Source of the DNA: Acanthosepion esculentum | Lineage: Eukaryota > Mollusca > Cephalopoda > Sepiida > Sepiidae | NCBI GenBank assembly: GCA_964036315.1 | Contig: OZ038485.1 | Location: 98,081,550-98,145,549, forward strand | DNA length: 64,000 bases | Direction: 5' to 3' | Part shown: positions 20,640 through 33,239 of the stretch, piece by piece | Layout: every line of letters begins with the position of its first letter | Position numbering within the stretch: the stretch's first letter is position 1 | The notes under the pieces: model-generated | Told to the model about the DNA's origin: nothing | Database searches by the model: none | What the model saw: only the letters and a program-made list of their open reading frames with translations | Program-made: the position numbers and the translations under genes

Positions 20640-21135
20640 CTTCGCTCTGGCCTTCTTCAGGCGGTTGGAATGTTGAACTGAACTCTTTATTTCGCTCACT
20701 GGAGTAGACAGTTCTAGTTCCACGTGCTATGTTTAATGGATGTCAGTTGTCTCCTGTTAATTCCTCTCTCCAAGTTCTCCACTGCCTTAACCAACGCCTT
20801 TATCCACTGTGCCATGTCTCCTCAAGGACACATGGCATAGTGGATAAAGGCGTTGGTTATATCCAGTGACAGGACCCAAAGAGTGAGAGTTCTATACCCA
20901 GTTATGGCAGTGGAGAACCTGGAGAGGGGAATGAACAGGAGATACCTGATAACTGACATCCATTAACCATGGCACGTGGAACTAGAACAGTCTACCCAGT
21001 GAGCGAAATAAATGGTCCAGTTCGACATTCCAACGACCTGAAGAGGACTGGAGCGTACAACGGCCGAAACGTCGTAATAAATATGGTGACAAGGATGAGG
21101 ACAATAGTCCGAATAATGTAAATAGTGTCATTGTA
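20640..21135. mobile_element. SINE-P in head-to-head fold-back form
   Basis: The minus arm (20648-20815) reaches CCACTGTGCCATGTCTCC. It turns at about 20818-20826 into a full plus arm starting AAGGACACATGGCATAGTGG (A box) and B-box-like GAGAGTTCTATACCC. The plus arm runs on to GGCCGAAACGTCGTAATAAA and the tail at about 21130. The minus arm lacks the 40 bp around the B box and the distal tail. Inverted arms of about 170 bp. Confidence 0.85.
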
Positions 21136-21209
21136 AGTCGTTGGCCCAAAACTTTTGCATGCCAATTTAGATATGAAAACACTGAAATAGATATGGAAGT
21201 ATGAGCACG

Positions 21210-21605
21210 TAGCTGCTTTCTGACCATGAGACCCGGGTTCGAATCACACCATTGTCGATTTTGTTATCGGCCTGGAGGAGGTGATCTCAGCATGCAGCAC
21301 CTTTGGAAAGTGCCTGAAGGCATTGTAGACGGAACCTTTGAGATCCGTCTATGGTTGTGCTAGTACGAAGTTACAAGGCCTCGTGACTTAGGCTTTGTTA
21401 TGACTATTGATCACGCTAGATAACACGCTGTTTCCGAGAAACTGTATCAAACGTCCGCTCAGAATGGTTGCAGCATAAACCACAGGTGGGCTCTGTGGGT
21501 GTTTAACGAACAAAAATGTGACTGAGCAGGGATTAGCTAGCCGCCCTAGTAGGCGGGTATCCTCGGATACGAGTGGCCATCCATCCATATATAACGGGTT
21601 TAACA
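21210..21605 (+). mobile_element. SINE-V, plus copy
   Basis: B-box-like GACCCGGGTTCGAATCACAC at 21229-21248, then a body of about 350 bp (GTGCTAGTACGAAGT, TTGATCACGCTAGATAACAC, GGTGGGCTCTGTGGGTGTT, GCCGCCCTAGTAGGCGGGTA). Full-length-like relative of 53515-53970. Confidence 0.8.
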
Positions 21606-21760
21606 GCAAAATTGCCCAAATCGTGTAACAGCAAAATTGTCTAATTGTAAGATTAAGCTTTGAACCGTTGTATCTTAGAAATGATTAAAGATATCTTACT
21701 GGAATTTTTCGAGGTTTTTATAACACTATTGGGCTTTACTTTGAACAATATGAATATATT
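21605..21760 (-). mobile_element. Dispersed element A, minus copy
   Basis: Two partial 25-bp units (AGCAAAATTGCCCAAATCGTG and a shorter one), then GAACCGTTGTATCTTAGAAATG, ATTAAAGATATCTTACTGGAA and AGGTTTTTATAACACTATT. The reverse complement of this order is at 31790-31955. Confidence 0.65.
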
Positions 21761-21964
21761 TATCTCTGAGTTGAAATGATGATCCCTCTTCCTGTTGTGA
21801 CTTCCTGATCCAGTTTTCCTCTCTACTTTTCGTTTTTTTTTATACATTCACCGTTTTCTTTATGGTTCTTGAATAGTTTTTGAAGATGGAAGCTAGAGTA
21901 TGAATGCTGGTACCATGAATGTCCTGAATGATCTTTTTCCTCTCACCATTGCTCAGTTGGGAAA

Positions 21965-23286
<1,322 letters not shown>

Positions 23287-23324
<38 letters not shown>

Positions 23325-23385
23325 TAGATAGATACTGAATAGTCTGAGATGGGTAGATAGATAATCCATTTTGTGTATCAGATTC
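23287..23385 (+). repeat. TA array and GATA patch
   Basis: TA run 23287-23322 followed by ATAGATAGATACTGAATAGT-type sequence also seen around 22040. Confidence 0.9.
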
Positions 23386-23389
23386 CAAT

Positions 23390-23744
23390 GTGATACGGTT
23401 CTGGTTATCTGTAAAATACATGTAAAAGAAAAGTATTTAAATTAAAGAACTGTAAACACTTGTAAAAAATGTACCATTAATTTAAACAATTTTATCTAGT
23501 ATTTTAGTGGTATATTTTATGAAGCCAGCCTGCTCAGCTGTTAAAAGAAATGCTTAAACTCTTGTCTCTTATTAGTTTATTTACTGCTAAATAAAGAAAG
23601 AAAAAAACATGTTGAATATCTTCTAAGTGGGCTAATTTCGTAATTTTTGCCAGGGGCTTTGGATATGAAAATCTTATTTGAGATATAAATAAAATAACTA
23701 AAAAAAAGTTTATATGATATCTAAACACACACACACATACTAGT
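23390..23744. other. Unassigned AT-rich spacer
   Basis: Nothing recognised. Confidence 0.4.
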
Positions 23745-24430
23745 TTTGGCTTCGCATCTCGGCTTCAGTCACTTTCTCACCGCCGTAATGTAGCTACTCT
23801 GTGTCTTTTCAATAAATACATTCATGGTGATTGTACTGATGAACTTTTCTCTATGGCAGGGGTGGGCAAACTTTTTAGTACAAGGGCCGCATTCTAATAA
23901 TTTATAGTTTTACTGGGCCGCATAGTATATATAAACCAAAATAATTGATATTTAAAATTGGCAAAAATAAAGGGCTTTTAAAGGAAAAATATAGTTTTAA
24001 TAAATAACCTTTTAAAGCGGGCCGCACGAAATCGTTTGGCGGGCCGCTTGTGGCCCGCGGGCCGTAGTTTGCCCACCACTGCTTTATAGAGACTAGACTC
24101 TATGCGTGTAAGCGCAGTACTAGATTGGTAGCATGTTCTGATCATTTTACAGTTGAAATATCTAGGTGTAACTGTAAGTTTTATGCTAAGAGTTTCTTTT
24201 CTCTCACTTCTGGCTTGTGGAACTCTCTTCTGGTTCCATGCTTTCCAGCCAACTTTAACCTTAAAAAAAGAAAAAGAAATGTGATCCCAGTCGTTAACTT
24301 CTATCTTCTTAATTCATATTCTTTATTGTTTTCATCCTTAATAATGTTTTTTCTATTTTTCTTATATTCTTTCATACCCAGTAAACCTCTGTTTCTTAGA
24401 GGGTTTGTTGCTTTGCTAAGAATAAAATGA
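23745..24430 (+). pseudogene. CR1-like LINE 3' end, split by a hAT MITE
   Basis: The left part (23745-23856) encodes the SHRRNV..LFNKYIHG-type block. The right part (24082-24430) encodes a RLYACKRSTRLVACSDHF-like stretch and SFFSLTSGLWNSLL. It ends in the family tail with CTTAGAGGGTTTGTTGCTTT and AATAAAATGATTAG. The coding text is continuous when the insert at 23857-24081 is removed. Several stops; inactive. Confidence 0.82.
23857..24081. mobile_element. hAT MITE, 225 bp
   Basis: Ends CAGGGGTGGGCAAACTTTTT and, inverted, CAGTGGTGGGCAAACTACGG. GGGCCGC motifs lie near both ends, as in Charlie-type hAT elements. Flanked by CTCTATGG (23849-23856) and CTTTATAG (24082-24089), an 8-bp target duplication with two changes. 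No coding sequence, AT-rich interior. Confidence 0.92.
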
Positions 24431-24614
24431 TTAGAATATAGTAATCCACAGACAGAATGTTTCGCTATATCACAGCACCTCAGTGTAGCTAGACGTCCGA
24501 TTACTTCACGCCTCGATCGAAATCAGACTGATCTGACATCAGTCAGATACCTTAGCTATAGGCCATGGAATTTTAACGTTTTTTCTCTATACGAAATATG
24601 CCAGCAGCTAGGAG

Positions 24615-24636
24615 AACTCTCTCTCTCTCTCTCTCA

Positions 24637-24676
<40 letters not shown>
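24615..24676 (+). repeat. CT/TA compound microsatellite
   Basis: CT run about 24617-24651 followed by TA to 24676. Confidence 0.95.
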
Positions 24677-24677
<1 letters not shown>

Positions 24678-24830
24678 AATATAGTTTTACGGTGTGCTAT
24701 ATTTATGGAATAAAAGTGCTCAATATCAGGGATAGAACGTATATAAATATAAAAGTGAACATTGAAGTCAACACTCAGAGGCGATAGGCTGTTTCATTCT
24801 AGACGCAATTGTCAGTCCGCGAGTGTTGGA
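24677..24830 (+). mobile_element. Dispersed repeat T
   Basis: AGTGCTCAATATCAGGGATAG, AAAGTGAACATTGAAGTCAAC, AGGCGATAGGCTGTTTCATT. Same family as 44377-44525, 44650-44830 and 44940-45110, always next to a TA array. Confidence 0.7.
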
Positions 24831-25294
24831 TTTTTCCACGACTATTTATATATATGGGCCAGTGGTGCGTTGTGGGTAGTCTATTTTGGCGGTTATTTTG
24901 GCGGGAGTGGCTTGTTTATTTATATGGGTTAATTTATTTTACTTGTTATTATTTATTTTCATATTTCATTTTATATATTTATTTAATCTTTTCGATTTTC
25001 GATGTTTTATTAACGTAGTAAACATTTTGGGGGAATTGCTTAGGTCACTTATTTACTAGTTTGTTTTGATCTGGGAAGATAAAACTATTTATTCGTCCAA
25101 TTTTTGGATTGATTGCTGCAGTCTAGTCTGTTATTTTGGCGGAGCAGTTTTTAATTTGTTTATTATTTTATTAATTTATTTGGATTGATTATTTTTACTT
25201 GTTTTTGCTTATAAGTTTTTAATTTGTTCTAACGGTTATTTTAGCGGGAGCGATTTGTTAATTTTATCATTTATTTCGATTAATTTATTTTACT

Positions 25295-25296
<2 letters not shown>
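24830..25296 (+). repeat. Degenerate AT-rich repeat with TTATTTTGGCGGGAG motif
   Basis: The motif recurs at about 24885, 25130 and 25235 within loosely repeated blocks ending in TTATTTTACTTG. Confidence 0.5.

Positions 25297-25355
<59 letters not shown>
25297..25355 (+). repeat. (TA)n microsatellite
   Basis: 59 bp, directly followed by a transposon-like terminus. Confidence 0.97.
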
Positions 25356-25356
<1 letters not shown>

Positions 25357-25358
<2 letters not shown>

Positions 25359-25535
25359 CAGGGTGTCCTTTCATAATATAGTCACCCCTTGTATGACAAT
25401 AAATGCAGTTTTTTGATTTGCAAAAACGATCAATGGTTAAGATTAAGAAATATTAACGGTTTAAATTAAATATTAAATGCATGCTTTTCAAACTGATAAA
25501 GAAGTCAAAACAGTGCATTTTAGGACAATATTTAT
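25357..25535 (+). mobile_element. Transposon-like terminus (ACAGGGTGTCC)
   Basis: Begins ACAGGGTGTCCTTTCATAAT after the TA array, sharing the outer 11 bp with the mariner-like ends at 2273 and 28983 but differing inside. No transposase seen. Confidence 0.4.
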
Positions 25536-25874
25536 GTAGCTAGCTAGCTAGGTAGATAGATAGATAGATAGATAGGAATGGAATTAAACAGGGAGATATA
25601 AATAGAAAGGATTTAAATAGGAAGTGATAAATAGATAGATAGATATGGCTAATCTCGGGGGCAGTTTGGCTGGTTGCTTTTATGGCATACCATCTCTTGT
25701 TAGGTTATTTAATATCAAAGTTCAAAATTCAATGCTAAATATATGTCTCATAGAACAAAAACTCATAATGGTTTAAATATTTACCTTTCTATATTAATTG
25801 CCAACAAAATAATTTCCATAAATTATTAATGTTTTATATAAGTTTAAAAAAAGTTTTCAGTTTAATAAATAGAG

Positions 25875-26430
25875 TTTACTATTTAAATTGCTCGGATTAT
25901 CATCATCTTTGTTGCTATATTTATCACAACGTTTCGGCCGTTGTACCCTCCGGCCTTCTTCAGGTGGTTGGAATGTAGAACTGAACCCTTTATTTCGCTC
26001 GCTGGTGTAGACTGTTCTAGTTCCACGTGCCATGTCTAATGGATGTCAGTTATCAGTTATCACCTGTTAATTCCCCTCTCCAAGTTCTTCACCGCCTTAA
26101 CCAAGGTCACATGTCAGTGGATAAAGGCGTTTGTTAGATCCAGTGACAGGACCCAAAAGGGTCTGTGTTGAATATCTGGTTAAGGCGGTGGAGAACTTGG
26201 AGAGGGGAATTAACAGGCAATAATTGATAACTAACATCCATTAGACATGGCACGTGGAACTAGAACAGTCTCCCCCAGTGAGTGAAATAAAAGGTTCAGT
26301 TCGACATTCCAACCACCTGAAGAAGGCTGGAGCGTACAACGGCCGAAATGTTGTGATAAATATGGCAACAAAGATGAGGATGATAGTCCGAGCGATTTAA
26401 ATAGTGTACATAATACTTCAGCTTAGAAAT
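25875..26430. mobile_element. SINE-P in head-to-head fold-back form
   Basis: The minus arm 25875-26103 runs from the tail to CACCGCCTTAACC. It is followed directly by the plus head AAGGTCACATGTCAGTGGAT and a complete plus copy to about 26430. Arms of about 220 bp are separated by about 60-100 bp. The plus arm has CTGAAGA (26317-26323), stem-forming GGCTGG...CGGCC and GAAA (26345-26348). Confidence 0.87.
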
Positions 26431-27067
26431 ATAGACAAATAGAGGTTAAATAATAAAAGTCCAAGTTGCATTTGTAAAATACAAGCAGCATGGCTCGGCG
26501 TTGCCCGTGCTTGATTCAAAAATCGTACGACTCATACAGCAATCGCTATCACTTGACTTAAAATATTTTTTACCCTTCCTTGCATTAAATATGTTACGAA
26601 AAAAGAACTAAACAAAACGATCAGCTTTAATAAAGGACTCGTAACTGGAACAACAAATACTTTTTCACAGTTCTGCGGAATCAGAATCAACGTTGAGTTT
26701 AAGCAAGCGAATGAGCCAATTGGAGTAAAGTTCCATGCAGATTTAAATTTTTCCCACTTGTGACGAATGCAGCTATCGATTTTTTTTGCATGCTAGTTAA
26801 CATTCGTGTCAGTCAGCTGTTGGCTCTCACGCTGGCCAATAGAATCTTCCTGCCTATTCGTGGTAGCCAGCTATAGGCTCTCACTCTGGCCAGTAGAAAA
26901 TGGTCGCAAACTACATGAAAACTGCCGTAGAAGCATGAAAAAATCGATTATTTCCACTATCGAAGGGAGTTGGGAAAGGCAAAGTCGGTCTTGGCTTTGT
27001 CACTAACTTGGAGCATGTGCATGTAAATTTTGGTGCAAATCCGTCGAAAATTGCGCCCGTGCATTCG

Positions 27068-27070
<3 letters not shown>
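26430..27070. other. Unassigned; possible dispersed element
   Basis: CATGGCTCGGCGTTGCCCGTG at 26489 and CCTGCTTTTATAGATAGAGAT at 27145 look like conserved edges of a dispersed element, but I could not assign a class. No coding domain. Confidence 0.3.

Positions 27071-27140
<70 letters not shown>
27071..27140 (+). repeat. (CA)n microsatellite
   Basis: About 70 bp uninterrupted. Confidence 0.98.
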
Positions 27141-27142
<2 letters not shown>

Positions 27143-27371
27143 TCCTGCTTTTATAGATAGAGATAAGAATTAACACAAACAGAAGCAAGACATTTGAACA
27201 TTTTTCTTCATTTCTAACGATATCTTTCTCGATTCTTCATACTTTGTTAATCCCTGAAGTGCATCTTTTGCTATTTAAAACTTGAAAAAAATCGCTTGAG
27301 CTCATAAAAATTTCTATATTTTTCAAAATGGAACGGGCTTATATTCTTGCCTAAAAAAAAAATTAAACAAA

Positions 27372-27655
27372 AGCCTTTCATATTCTGTTTTTTGTTGTTT
27401 TTTTTTCTGAAATCGAACACCGGACTCATGCGCCGATGTTAAATAGAAAAAAAACAAACAAAAAAAATGCCTTTCATATTCTGTTTTTTTTTTTTTTTTT
27501 TTTTTTTTCTGAGATCGAACACCGGACTCATGCGCCGATGTTAAATAGAAAAAAACAAACAACAAAAAATAAAAATAAAAACGCCTTTCATATACGGTTG
27601 ATTTTTTCTGAGATCGAACACCGGACTCATACGCCGATGTTAAATAGAAAAAAAA
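27372..27655 (+). repeat. Three tandem copies of a 100-bp block with poly-T/poly-A
   Basis: Each has GCCTTTCATATNCNG, a T run, GAGATCGAACACCGGACTCA and GCCGATGTTAAATAG. The reversed middle part resembles a tRNA T-arm (GGTGTTCGAT), suggesting a tandemly repeated SINE head. The opposed minus and plus frames are spurious. Confidence 0.8.
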
Positions 27656-27719
27656 AACTATATCAGCCACGGGCCAGGCTCCAAGTGGGCGGTAAGCTTT
27701 AATGATAAACACTTTTTGG

Positions 27720-28890
27720 ATGCATGACTAAATATTTGCATCTGAGAAGCGGTTCGTTCGTTCGTTCGTATTGCAGTGTCTGGATAATATTTTTCGATTC
27801 CAGTAAACTATATTTCATCCGTATAATTATAAGTAGTTATTCCTTAGCTGTTCCCATATTATAACTTTGAAACACTATCCAAGGGATCAACAGTTCCCTT
27901 CTCGTGTTTATCAACACAGGATTGTCCTGCTCTGGAATTTTTGCTGATGGAAATTAAACTTACGCCAATGAAGCGACAAGCAACAATGGGTTAGAAGTGG
28001 TCGTTTCCTGTGAACTTTCAAAAATCAACCAATGGCGTCAACGGCTGAATCATTTGACGCCAGGACGCGCTAGAAATTCGAGCGAAACTCTGCCGATACC
28101 CGACAGGATATTTTTACAAATCTTGAATGATCGTCAGCACTGTGATGCAGCCAGCGATATTTTATATCTGGGTGGGTGTCTAGTATAAGTAAAAAAAAAA
28201 AGAAGAAAAAAAAAGAAGAAAAAAAAAGAAGAAAAGAAAACAAAAAAAAAACGGTGACGATTTATGAATGCATTTTTGTCTATATTTCTTTCGGTTTGGG
28301 CGTCCTGTCGTATTTGCCCTCCAGATTTAATTCCCAGAAAACAGAATGGAAAACGAGCCGAAGAATTATCCGCGATAGGCAGCGAAGGTTTTTACTGAAA
28401 TATAAATAAAGAAGCAATATGAAGAAAAAATGGCGGATTGTGTTTCGCAGATTGGCAAATAAAGCAGGGAAATGATGAACAAGCCGGGAGGGTCATAAAG
28501 TAACAATTTAGACGTGATTTGTTGAGCGAGGGAGGGGAGGGAGGGAGGTAGGGAAGTGGAATAGGTTCTGAATTTTGAGTCACGGCAACCAACACCAATG
28601 CTGACAGCACCATTAGCAACTTTGGTGCTAACATAAATATCAACCATGCTTCCCTAAGTCAAACTACAGAACAACGACAACCATTTACTAAACTTATTTT
28701 CGTATAGCACAAAGTTGCAAGTGTTGAGTACTCAAAGACGATAAAACTTACTATTTTAATGATAAAATAAGTTTAACTATTTCTCCATGTCAAGGTGGGT
28801 TCCACTGAAGTATTCTAAGTTTATTTAATGTGATAAAATATCAAAACCAATGGTTATGGTAATATTAAACGTTTGGTAATGGTATTATTA
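27720..28890. other. Unassigned spacer with A/AG-rich patch
   Basis: Poly-A/AAG low complexity at 28188-28248. Otherwise no recognised gene or repeat. Confidence 0.4.
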
Positions 28891-28894
28891 ACCG

Positions 28895-29790
28895 TTTCCT
28901 TATATGGAATCATTCAGCATTCACTGATCAAGCACTCAGAGGTACTGGTCTGGAAATATATAAAAAACTTTCTCTTAAAATACAGGGTGTCCATAAAGTT
29001 CGTGTGCACTTTAAAAAATTTATAACTTTATTTGTATTTGCGATAGAAATAATATGTAAAAAATGTTATAAAGTTTAATGTACCTAGTTTTAAGTATCGC
29101 TAAAATAACTAATGTGATTTCAGGCATTACTGTAAATCAGTTGGCAAATGTTTTCCGTGAACTGCAAAATCGTATTACCCTTTGTATTGCTAATGATGGT
29201 GGACATGTGGAAACTTAAATAAAATTTCAATAAAAACTTAAAAAATATAGATTTACTTCTTTCTAATCCTTTTTACAAATTATTTCTATCGCAAATACGA
29301 ATAAAGTTATACATTTTTTAAAGTGCACACGAACCCTGTATTTTTCAGAAAAATAGGTTTCTCAAGTCCATTAGCTGTTATAGATCTTTCTACTACTGAT
29401 GGGAGTTTATTTACTAATCTTTTGTTTGGAATAGTGTAGAACGTTAACATCTTGATTATGTCATCATTTTCTTTCAGCATCGTATCTAGTTCACTTGAAA
29501 AAAAACTTTTGTTCCGAGCCATTATTTATATGGCCAAAATATTAGCTGTTTCCTTATAAGGAAATATTCGGCATTCATTGACCAGAACTACCGTCGCTTG
29601 AAATTTATTAAATCTTTCAATTAAAACTTTTTTTAATGAAAAATAGATTTATCAAGACCAGTTTGTTATATGACCCTTTCCAGTGTTTATGGGGGGTTCC
29701 TTCCTAACCTTTTGTTTAAAGTACTGTGGAATGTCAACATCTTGATTATGTCATTATTCTCTTTTTACGTGTGATACCCATTTTAGTTGT
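28895..29790 (+). repeat. Directly repeated block of about 270 bp, first copy split by a MITE
   Basis: Copy 1 is 28895-28982 plus 29340-29525; copy 2 is 29535-29790. Shared runs include TTTCCTTATA, AACATCTTGATTATGTCAT and TAATCTTTTGTTT/TAACCTTTTGTTT. Copy 2 lacks the 356-bp element that sits in copy 1. Confidence 0.75.
28983..29338 (+). mobile_element. Mariner-derived MITE, 356 bp, with TA target duplication
   Basis: Left end CAGGGTGTCCATAAAGTTCG and right end CGAACCCTG are inverted repeats that continue through GTGTGCACTTTAAAAAA and TATTTGCGATAGAAATAAT. The right end lacks 10 bp of the left. TA lies on both sides (28981-28982, 29339-29340). The inside keeps a transposase C-terminus: LQNRITLCIANDGGHVET before TAA near 29218. 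It is therefore an internally deleted derivative. Confidence 0.88.
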
Positions 29791-30139
29791 TACTTTTACT
29801 GAAAATCCTCAAGTGATGCGGCGTCTGTTATTTGGTACTGTCTTTTGCTTGTGATTCTGTAGCGCCAGTTCACGCGATTAGAAGAAAGATGGTCGTCACG
29901 ACGTCCTATACGCTTCATTCGCTCGAAGCCATTTTTAGTCATTGATATGAGAAAGCGGTTGGACGCAGCTGACAGTTCAGATATTTCTGAACGGATTTCG
30001 CACACTTAACCTTCCGTTTGAGTGCACCAAGGTGTCTCTGTGCACATTTTCACCTTTTCCTTGTGTTTTTGACTGCTCACTTCTTCCACATCTTCTGGCA
30101 ATTCCTTGAACCGCTGGCGTCGCACCAAAAAGCAACTTT

Positions 30140-31460
30140 CACCCTTTCAAGTTCACATTCGCGTAACTGGTGTATACAGCAAAAGATATTGTTCTTTTCA
30201 GTAGACATATCTAAATGACTATTATAAATATAGCAATGGGACACTATGTCTGCTTTATCCCATATCAATGTGTTTTGGGGGAAAATTATGTCTTGCAGGA
30301 CGCGTTGAAAACATCTGCGGGACACATATGTTCCAGGGGACTAGGAAGGGTTAAGGCTGAAACATATTCCAGGAAGTACTTGGTGTTCCCAACCGGGCCT
30401 CCATCTAAGTAAAGACTGGGCTCAACACTGATTAACTTCAAGACATCACAGAAAGCCTTGATTCTAATGGAGTAATCTGGACCTCCTGACATACCAAGCT
30501 AGTGGTGCAGACCATCAGTTTAGGTAGTGAGACCGATTCTCCTCACTGGGTGCTCCACTCTCATCGACTGGTGTTAGACTAAATATCCACATACATAATA
30601 AGACTCAAAGAATCACTTGAGCCCGTTTGCTGATTAAGATTGTTATATATTTCTCCAACAACAACCAGGTTTGTGGGGTTGGAGTCAGAAGCAATTCTTG
30701 AGTTACTGGAATTGGTAAAAATGTATTGACTGGCCCCAACTGTCCTAATACTATTTATGTTACAATTTAAATGTATGCTTATGTTGCTACTGTTAATTTA
30801 TTTTATTACAACTTATCAACCCATTCTGTGTTATTTAACTCTTTCAAGTTCACATTCGCGTAGTTGATGTATACAGCAAAAGATATTATTGTTCGTTTCA
30901 GCTGACATATCTAAATGACTTTGATTTAGTAAAATAATATTATTGAATGCCGTATCATAAATATAGCAATGGGACACTGTCTGCTTTATTCCATATCATT
31001 GCATTTTGGGGACAATTACACCCGAATAATTCCGTTATTATTTACTTTTTTCTCGTATTTTCCCAATGAAACATGACCCAGTACACATGTTAGTACTTCG
31101 TATGTCCATTCCACCAAGTCGTTCCTTGCAGATTGACCACAGATTCACGACTGGATTTAAATCAGGAGAGTTTCCGGGACGCTCTAGTACTTTGATTTGC
31201 TCACTGGTAAAGCTTGCGAGTGTCTTTCGTGCAGCGTTACAAATTTTCGTACGCTTCTTTGGCGTAACATCCATCGCAGACAATGGCCGTAGGACAACTA
31301 ATCGACAGTCGGGACAATAGTGTCTGTGCGTGATCAAAAATATTATTATTCGTGTCGGTAAACATAACTAAATGGCTTTGACTTAGAAAAATAATATTAT
31401 TGAATGTATTATTATAAATAGAGCAATAGGACAATTGTGACCCAGCAGACATTTTGGTTC
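30140..31460 (+). repeat. Three direct copies of a 150-170-bp block
   Basis: At about 30140-30300, 30840-31020 and 31310-31460. All share a (G)ACATATCTAAATGACT or ACATAACTAAATGGCT segment, ATTATAAATATAGCAATGGGACA (or AGAGCAATAGGACA) and nearby stretches. The first two also share CAAGTTCACATTCGCGTA. Confidence 0.7.
31038..31340 (-). pseudogene. Tc1-like transposase C-terminal fragment
   Basis: The minus frame contains VTPKKRTKICNAARK, then KVLERPGNSPDLNPVVNLWS, which matches the NSPDLNPIENLW block around the third acidic residue of Tc1-type (DDE) transposases. The expected Glu has become Val (PVVNLW), so the active site is lost. ICKERLGG follows and the frame ends soon after. The N-terminal half is not found, and the fragment sits among the duplicated blocks at 30140-31460. 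Confidence 0.75.
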
Positions 31461-31578
31461 AAGGCTACTGGGACTGTGATAAACAGCGTTGTAAAAAGCA
31501 TATACTAGTGTGACTTTCTTCTACATAATTGGATCCAGTGTCATGTATATATGTATGATAAGTTGGAAAATTATCCTG

Positions 31579-31580
<2 letters not shown>

Positions 31581-31647
<67 letters not shown>
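31581..31647 (+). repeat. (TA)n microsatellite
   Basis: 67 bp of AT. Confidence 0.98.
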
Positions 31648-31649
<2 letters not shown>

Positions 31650-31789
31650 AGGTATGTTTGAACTTAATTTCAATCCTTCATGATCTTCCCATCCTTATCT
31701 ATGATTAATTAATGATGAACATGTCATTTTCGTTTATGATCGATTTCATCACGATTTTTCTGTTAAGCTTGGAGAATAATTATACATTC

Positions 31790-31955
31790 TTATTGTTCAA
31801 AGTAGTGTCTGATAGTGTTATAAAAACCTCGGAGAATTCCAGTAAAATATCTTTAATCATTTCTAAGAAAGAACGTTTCAAAGCTTAATCTAACAGTTGG
31901 CTAATTTTGCTGTTACACGATTTGGACAATTTTGGTGTTACACTCGGTTTGCCGG
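31790..31955 (+). mobile_element. Dispersed element A, plus copy
   Basis: ATAGTGTTATAAAAACCTC, CCAGTAAAATATCTTTAATC, ATTTCTAAGAAAGAACG, then units TGCTGTTACACGATTTGGAC. Inverse of 21605-21760. Its end carries the 25-bp unit amplified at 61395. Confidence 0.7.
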
Positions 31956-31959
31956 AAAT

Positions 31960-32470
31960 CCAAAGACATCAATGGATGACTTCCAAAAGCTAAGTGACGT
32001 ATTAAGAAACAGGAATACCACGTTAGAAACAAATATAAGAGTACTGAATTGGTATGTAATACCGGTTCCACCTACCTGACAGTAAATGCTGGACAATTTC
32101 CTCACAAATGAACAGGAGACCTGAGGCAACAGAGATGTGGTTCTTTTGAAATATGCTGATAATATCATGGGGAGAGCATGTACGCAGCGAAGAAGTTTTA
32201 AGAAAAACGGAAACAAAAAGGACAATTATACATAAAATCAGAAAGAGTCAGTTGACATTTCTAGCACAAATAATGAGGAAAGAGTGTCTGGGCGATGTGA
32301 CAGCCATAGGACCTTGAAGACAGGGGAGATAGAGGTAAGTAGAGAGTAACCTAGCTAACTAGCGTGTGTAAAATAGATAGCGAGGCGACAGGCATTGCAA
32401 AGAGAGACAAAATATATGGAATTGTGGAGAACCACGTTCGTCTACGTCGGGAAGGGAGGCAGAACATAAA
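31960..32470 (+). pseudogene. LINE-B fragment, copy 3
   Basis: In broken frames: DDFQKLSDVLRNRNTTLETNIRVLN, then KCWTISSQMNRRPEATEMWFF-like and EHVRSEEVLRKTETKRTI-like blocks, and a FLAQIMRKECL-like block near 32265. Continues to a terminal remnant near 32470. Diverged and frameshifted. It directly follows element A. Confidence 0.75.
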
Positions 32471-32479
32471 AGAAGAAAT

Positions 32480-32930
32480 AGGAAACACATTTTTTTCTTT
32501 CGCTAACAGACCGCTTATTTTTTGCTGAATTTTAATGATTTTGTACCCTAAAAAATAAAAAAAGAAGAAATATTTCTGGCGACAGGAAATATAATGAATT
32601 TTATGTTTCTTGATCTGAATTTGTTTTAGCCTGAGTTTCGGCAGTTAAACACTACATATTTTTCAAAATATTAAAAACATAGAGATTTCAGTAAAACAAG
32701 GGTTGATGAGACAACCTCCCAGCTGGGGAAACATTACTGCTAAAAAAATTTGCATTCGAAATGCTCACTCTTATCAGAGAGTGAAAGTCTCATAATCGGT
32801 GACGGAAGGAATTTTGAGGCTACAATTAAACAGATTTGGGTCAAAGGTTACAAATGTCCGAACTTCTCACGCAATAGTGTAGCGAAAATAGCTTTCTAAC
32901 CAGAACAGGGAAATGACTGCGGTGCGGGTT

Positions 32931-32975
<45 letters not shown>

Positions 32976-33159
32976 CCGATCTCAAATCACCTGGTCTTTT
33001 CTCTGCCAGCTGGCGGATACACAGGGAAATGTGAGTTCATGCCTTTTTCAAAGGTGTTTGTGCTAAGTGAATACAAGCAGTTCATAGAGGATGTAAATCT
33101 CGTCTGTCGTACTTAATTTGCGGTGCTTATCATATGCCACTTCACACATCGCTTTCTTC
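32480..33159. other. Unassigned spacer with a 38-bp TA array
   Basis: TA array at 32934-32971. Around 32990-33100 the order CCAGCTGGCGGATAC...TTTTTCAAAGGTGTTTGTGC resembles a diverged SINE-M body. Otherwise nothing recognised. Confidence 0.35.
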
Positions 33160-33172
33160 ATATATATATATA

Positions 33173-33239
<67 letters not shown>
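33160..33239 (+). repeat. (TA)n microsatellite
   Basis: About 80 bp with one TTTA interruption, bordering an inverted-repeat element. Confidence 0.97.

Noticed and set aside
25357..25535. Full copy of the 28983 MITE family
   Set aside because: Only the outer 11 bp agree; internal sequence differs and no second end was found.
27323..27712. Opposed frames with FYLTSAHESGVR repeats
   Set aside because: Arise from three tandem copies of a 100-bp noncoding block with poly-T.
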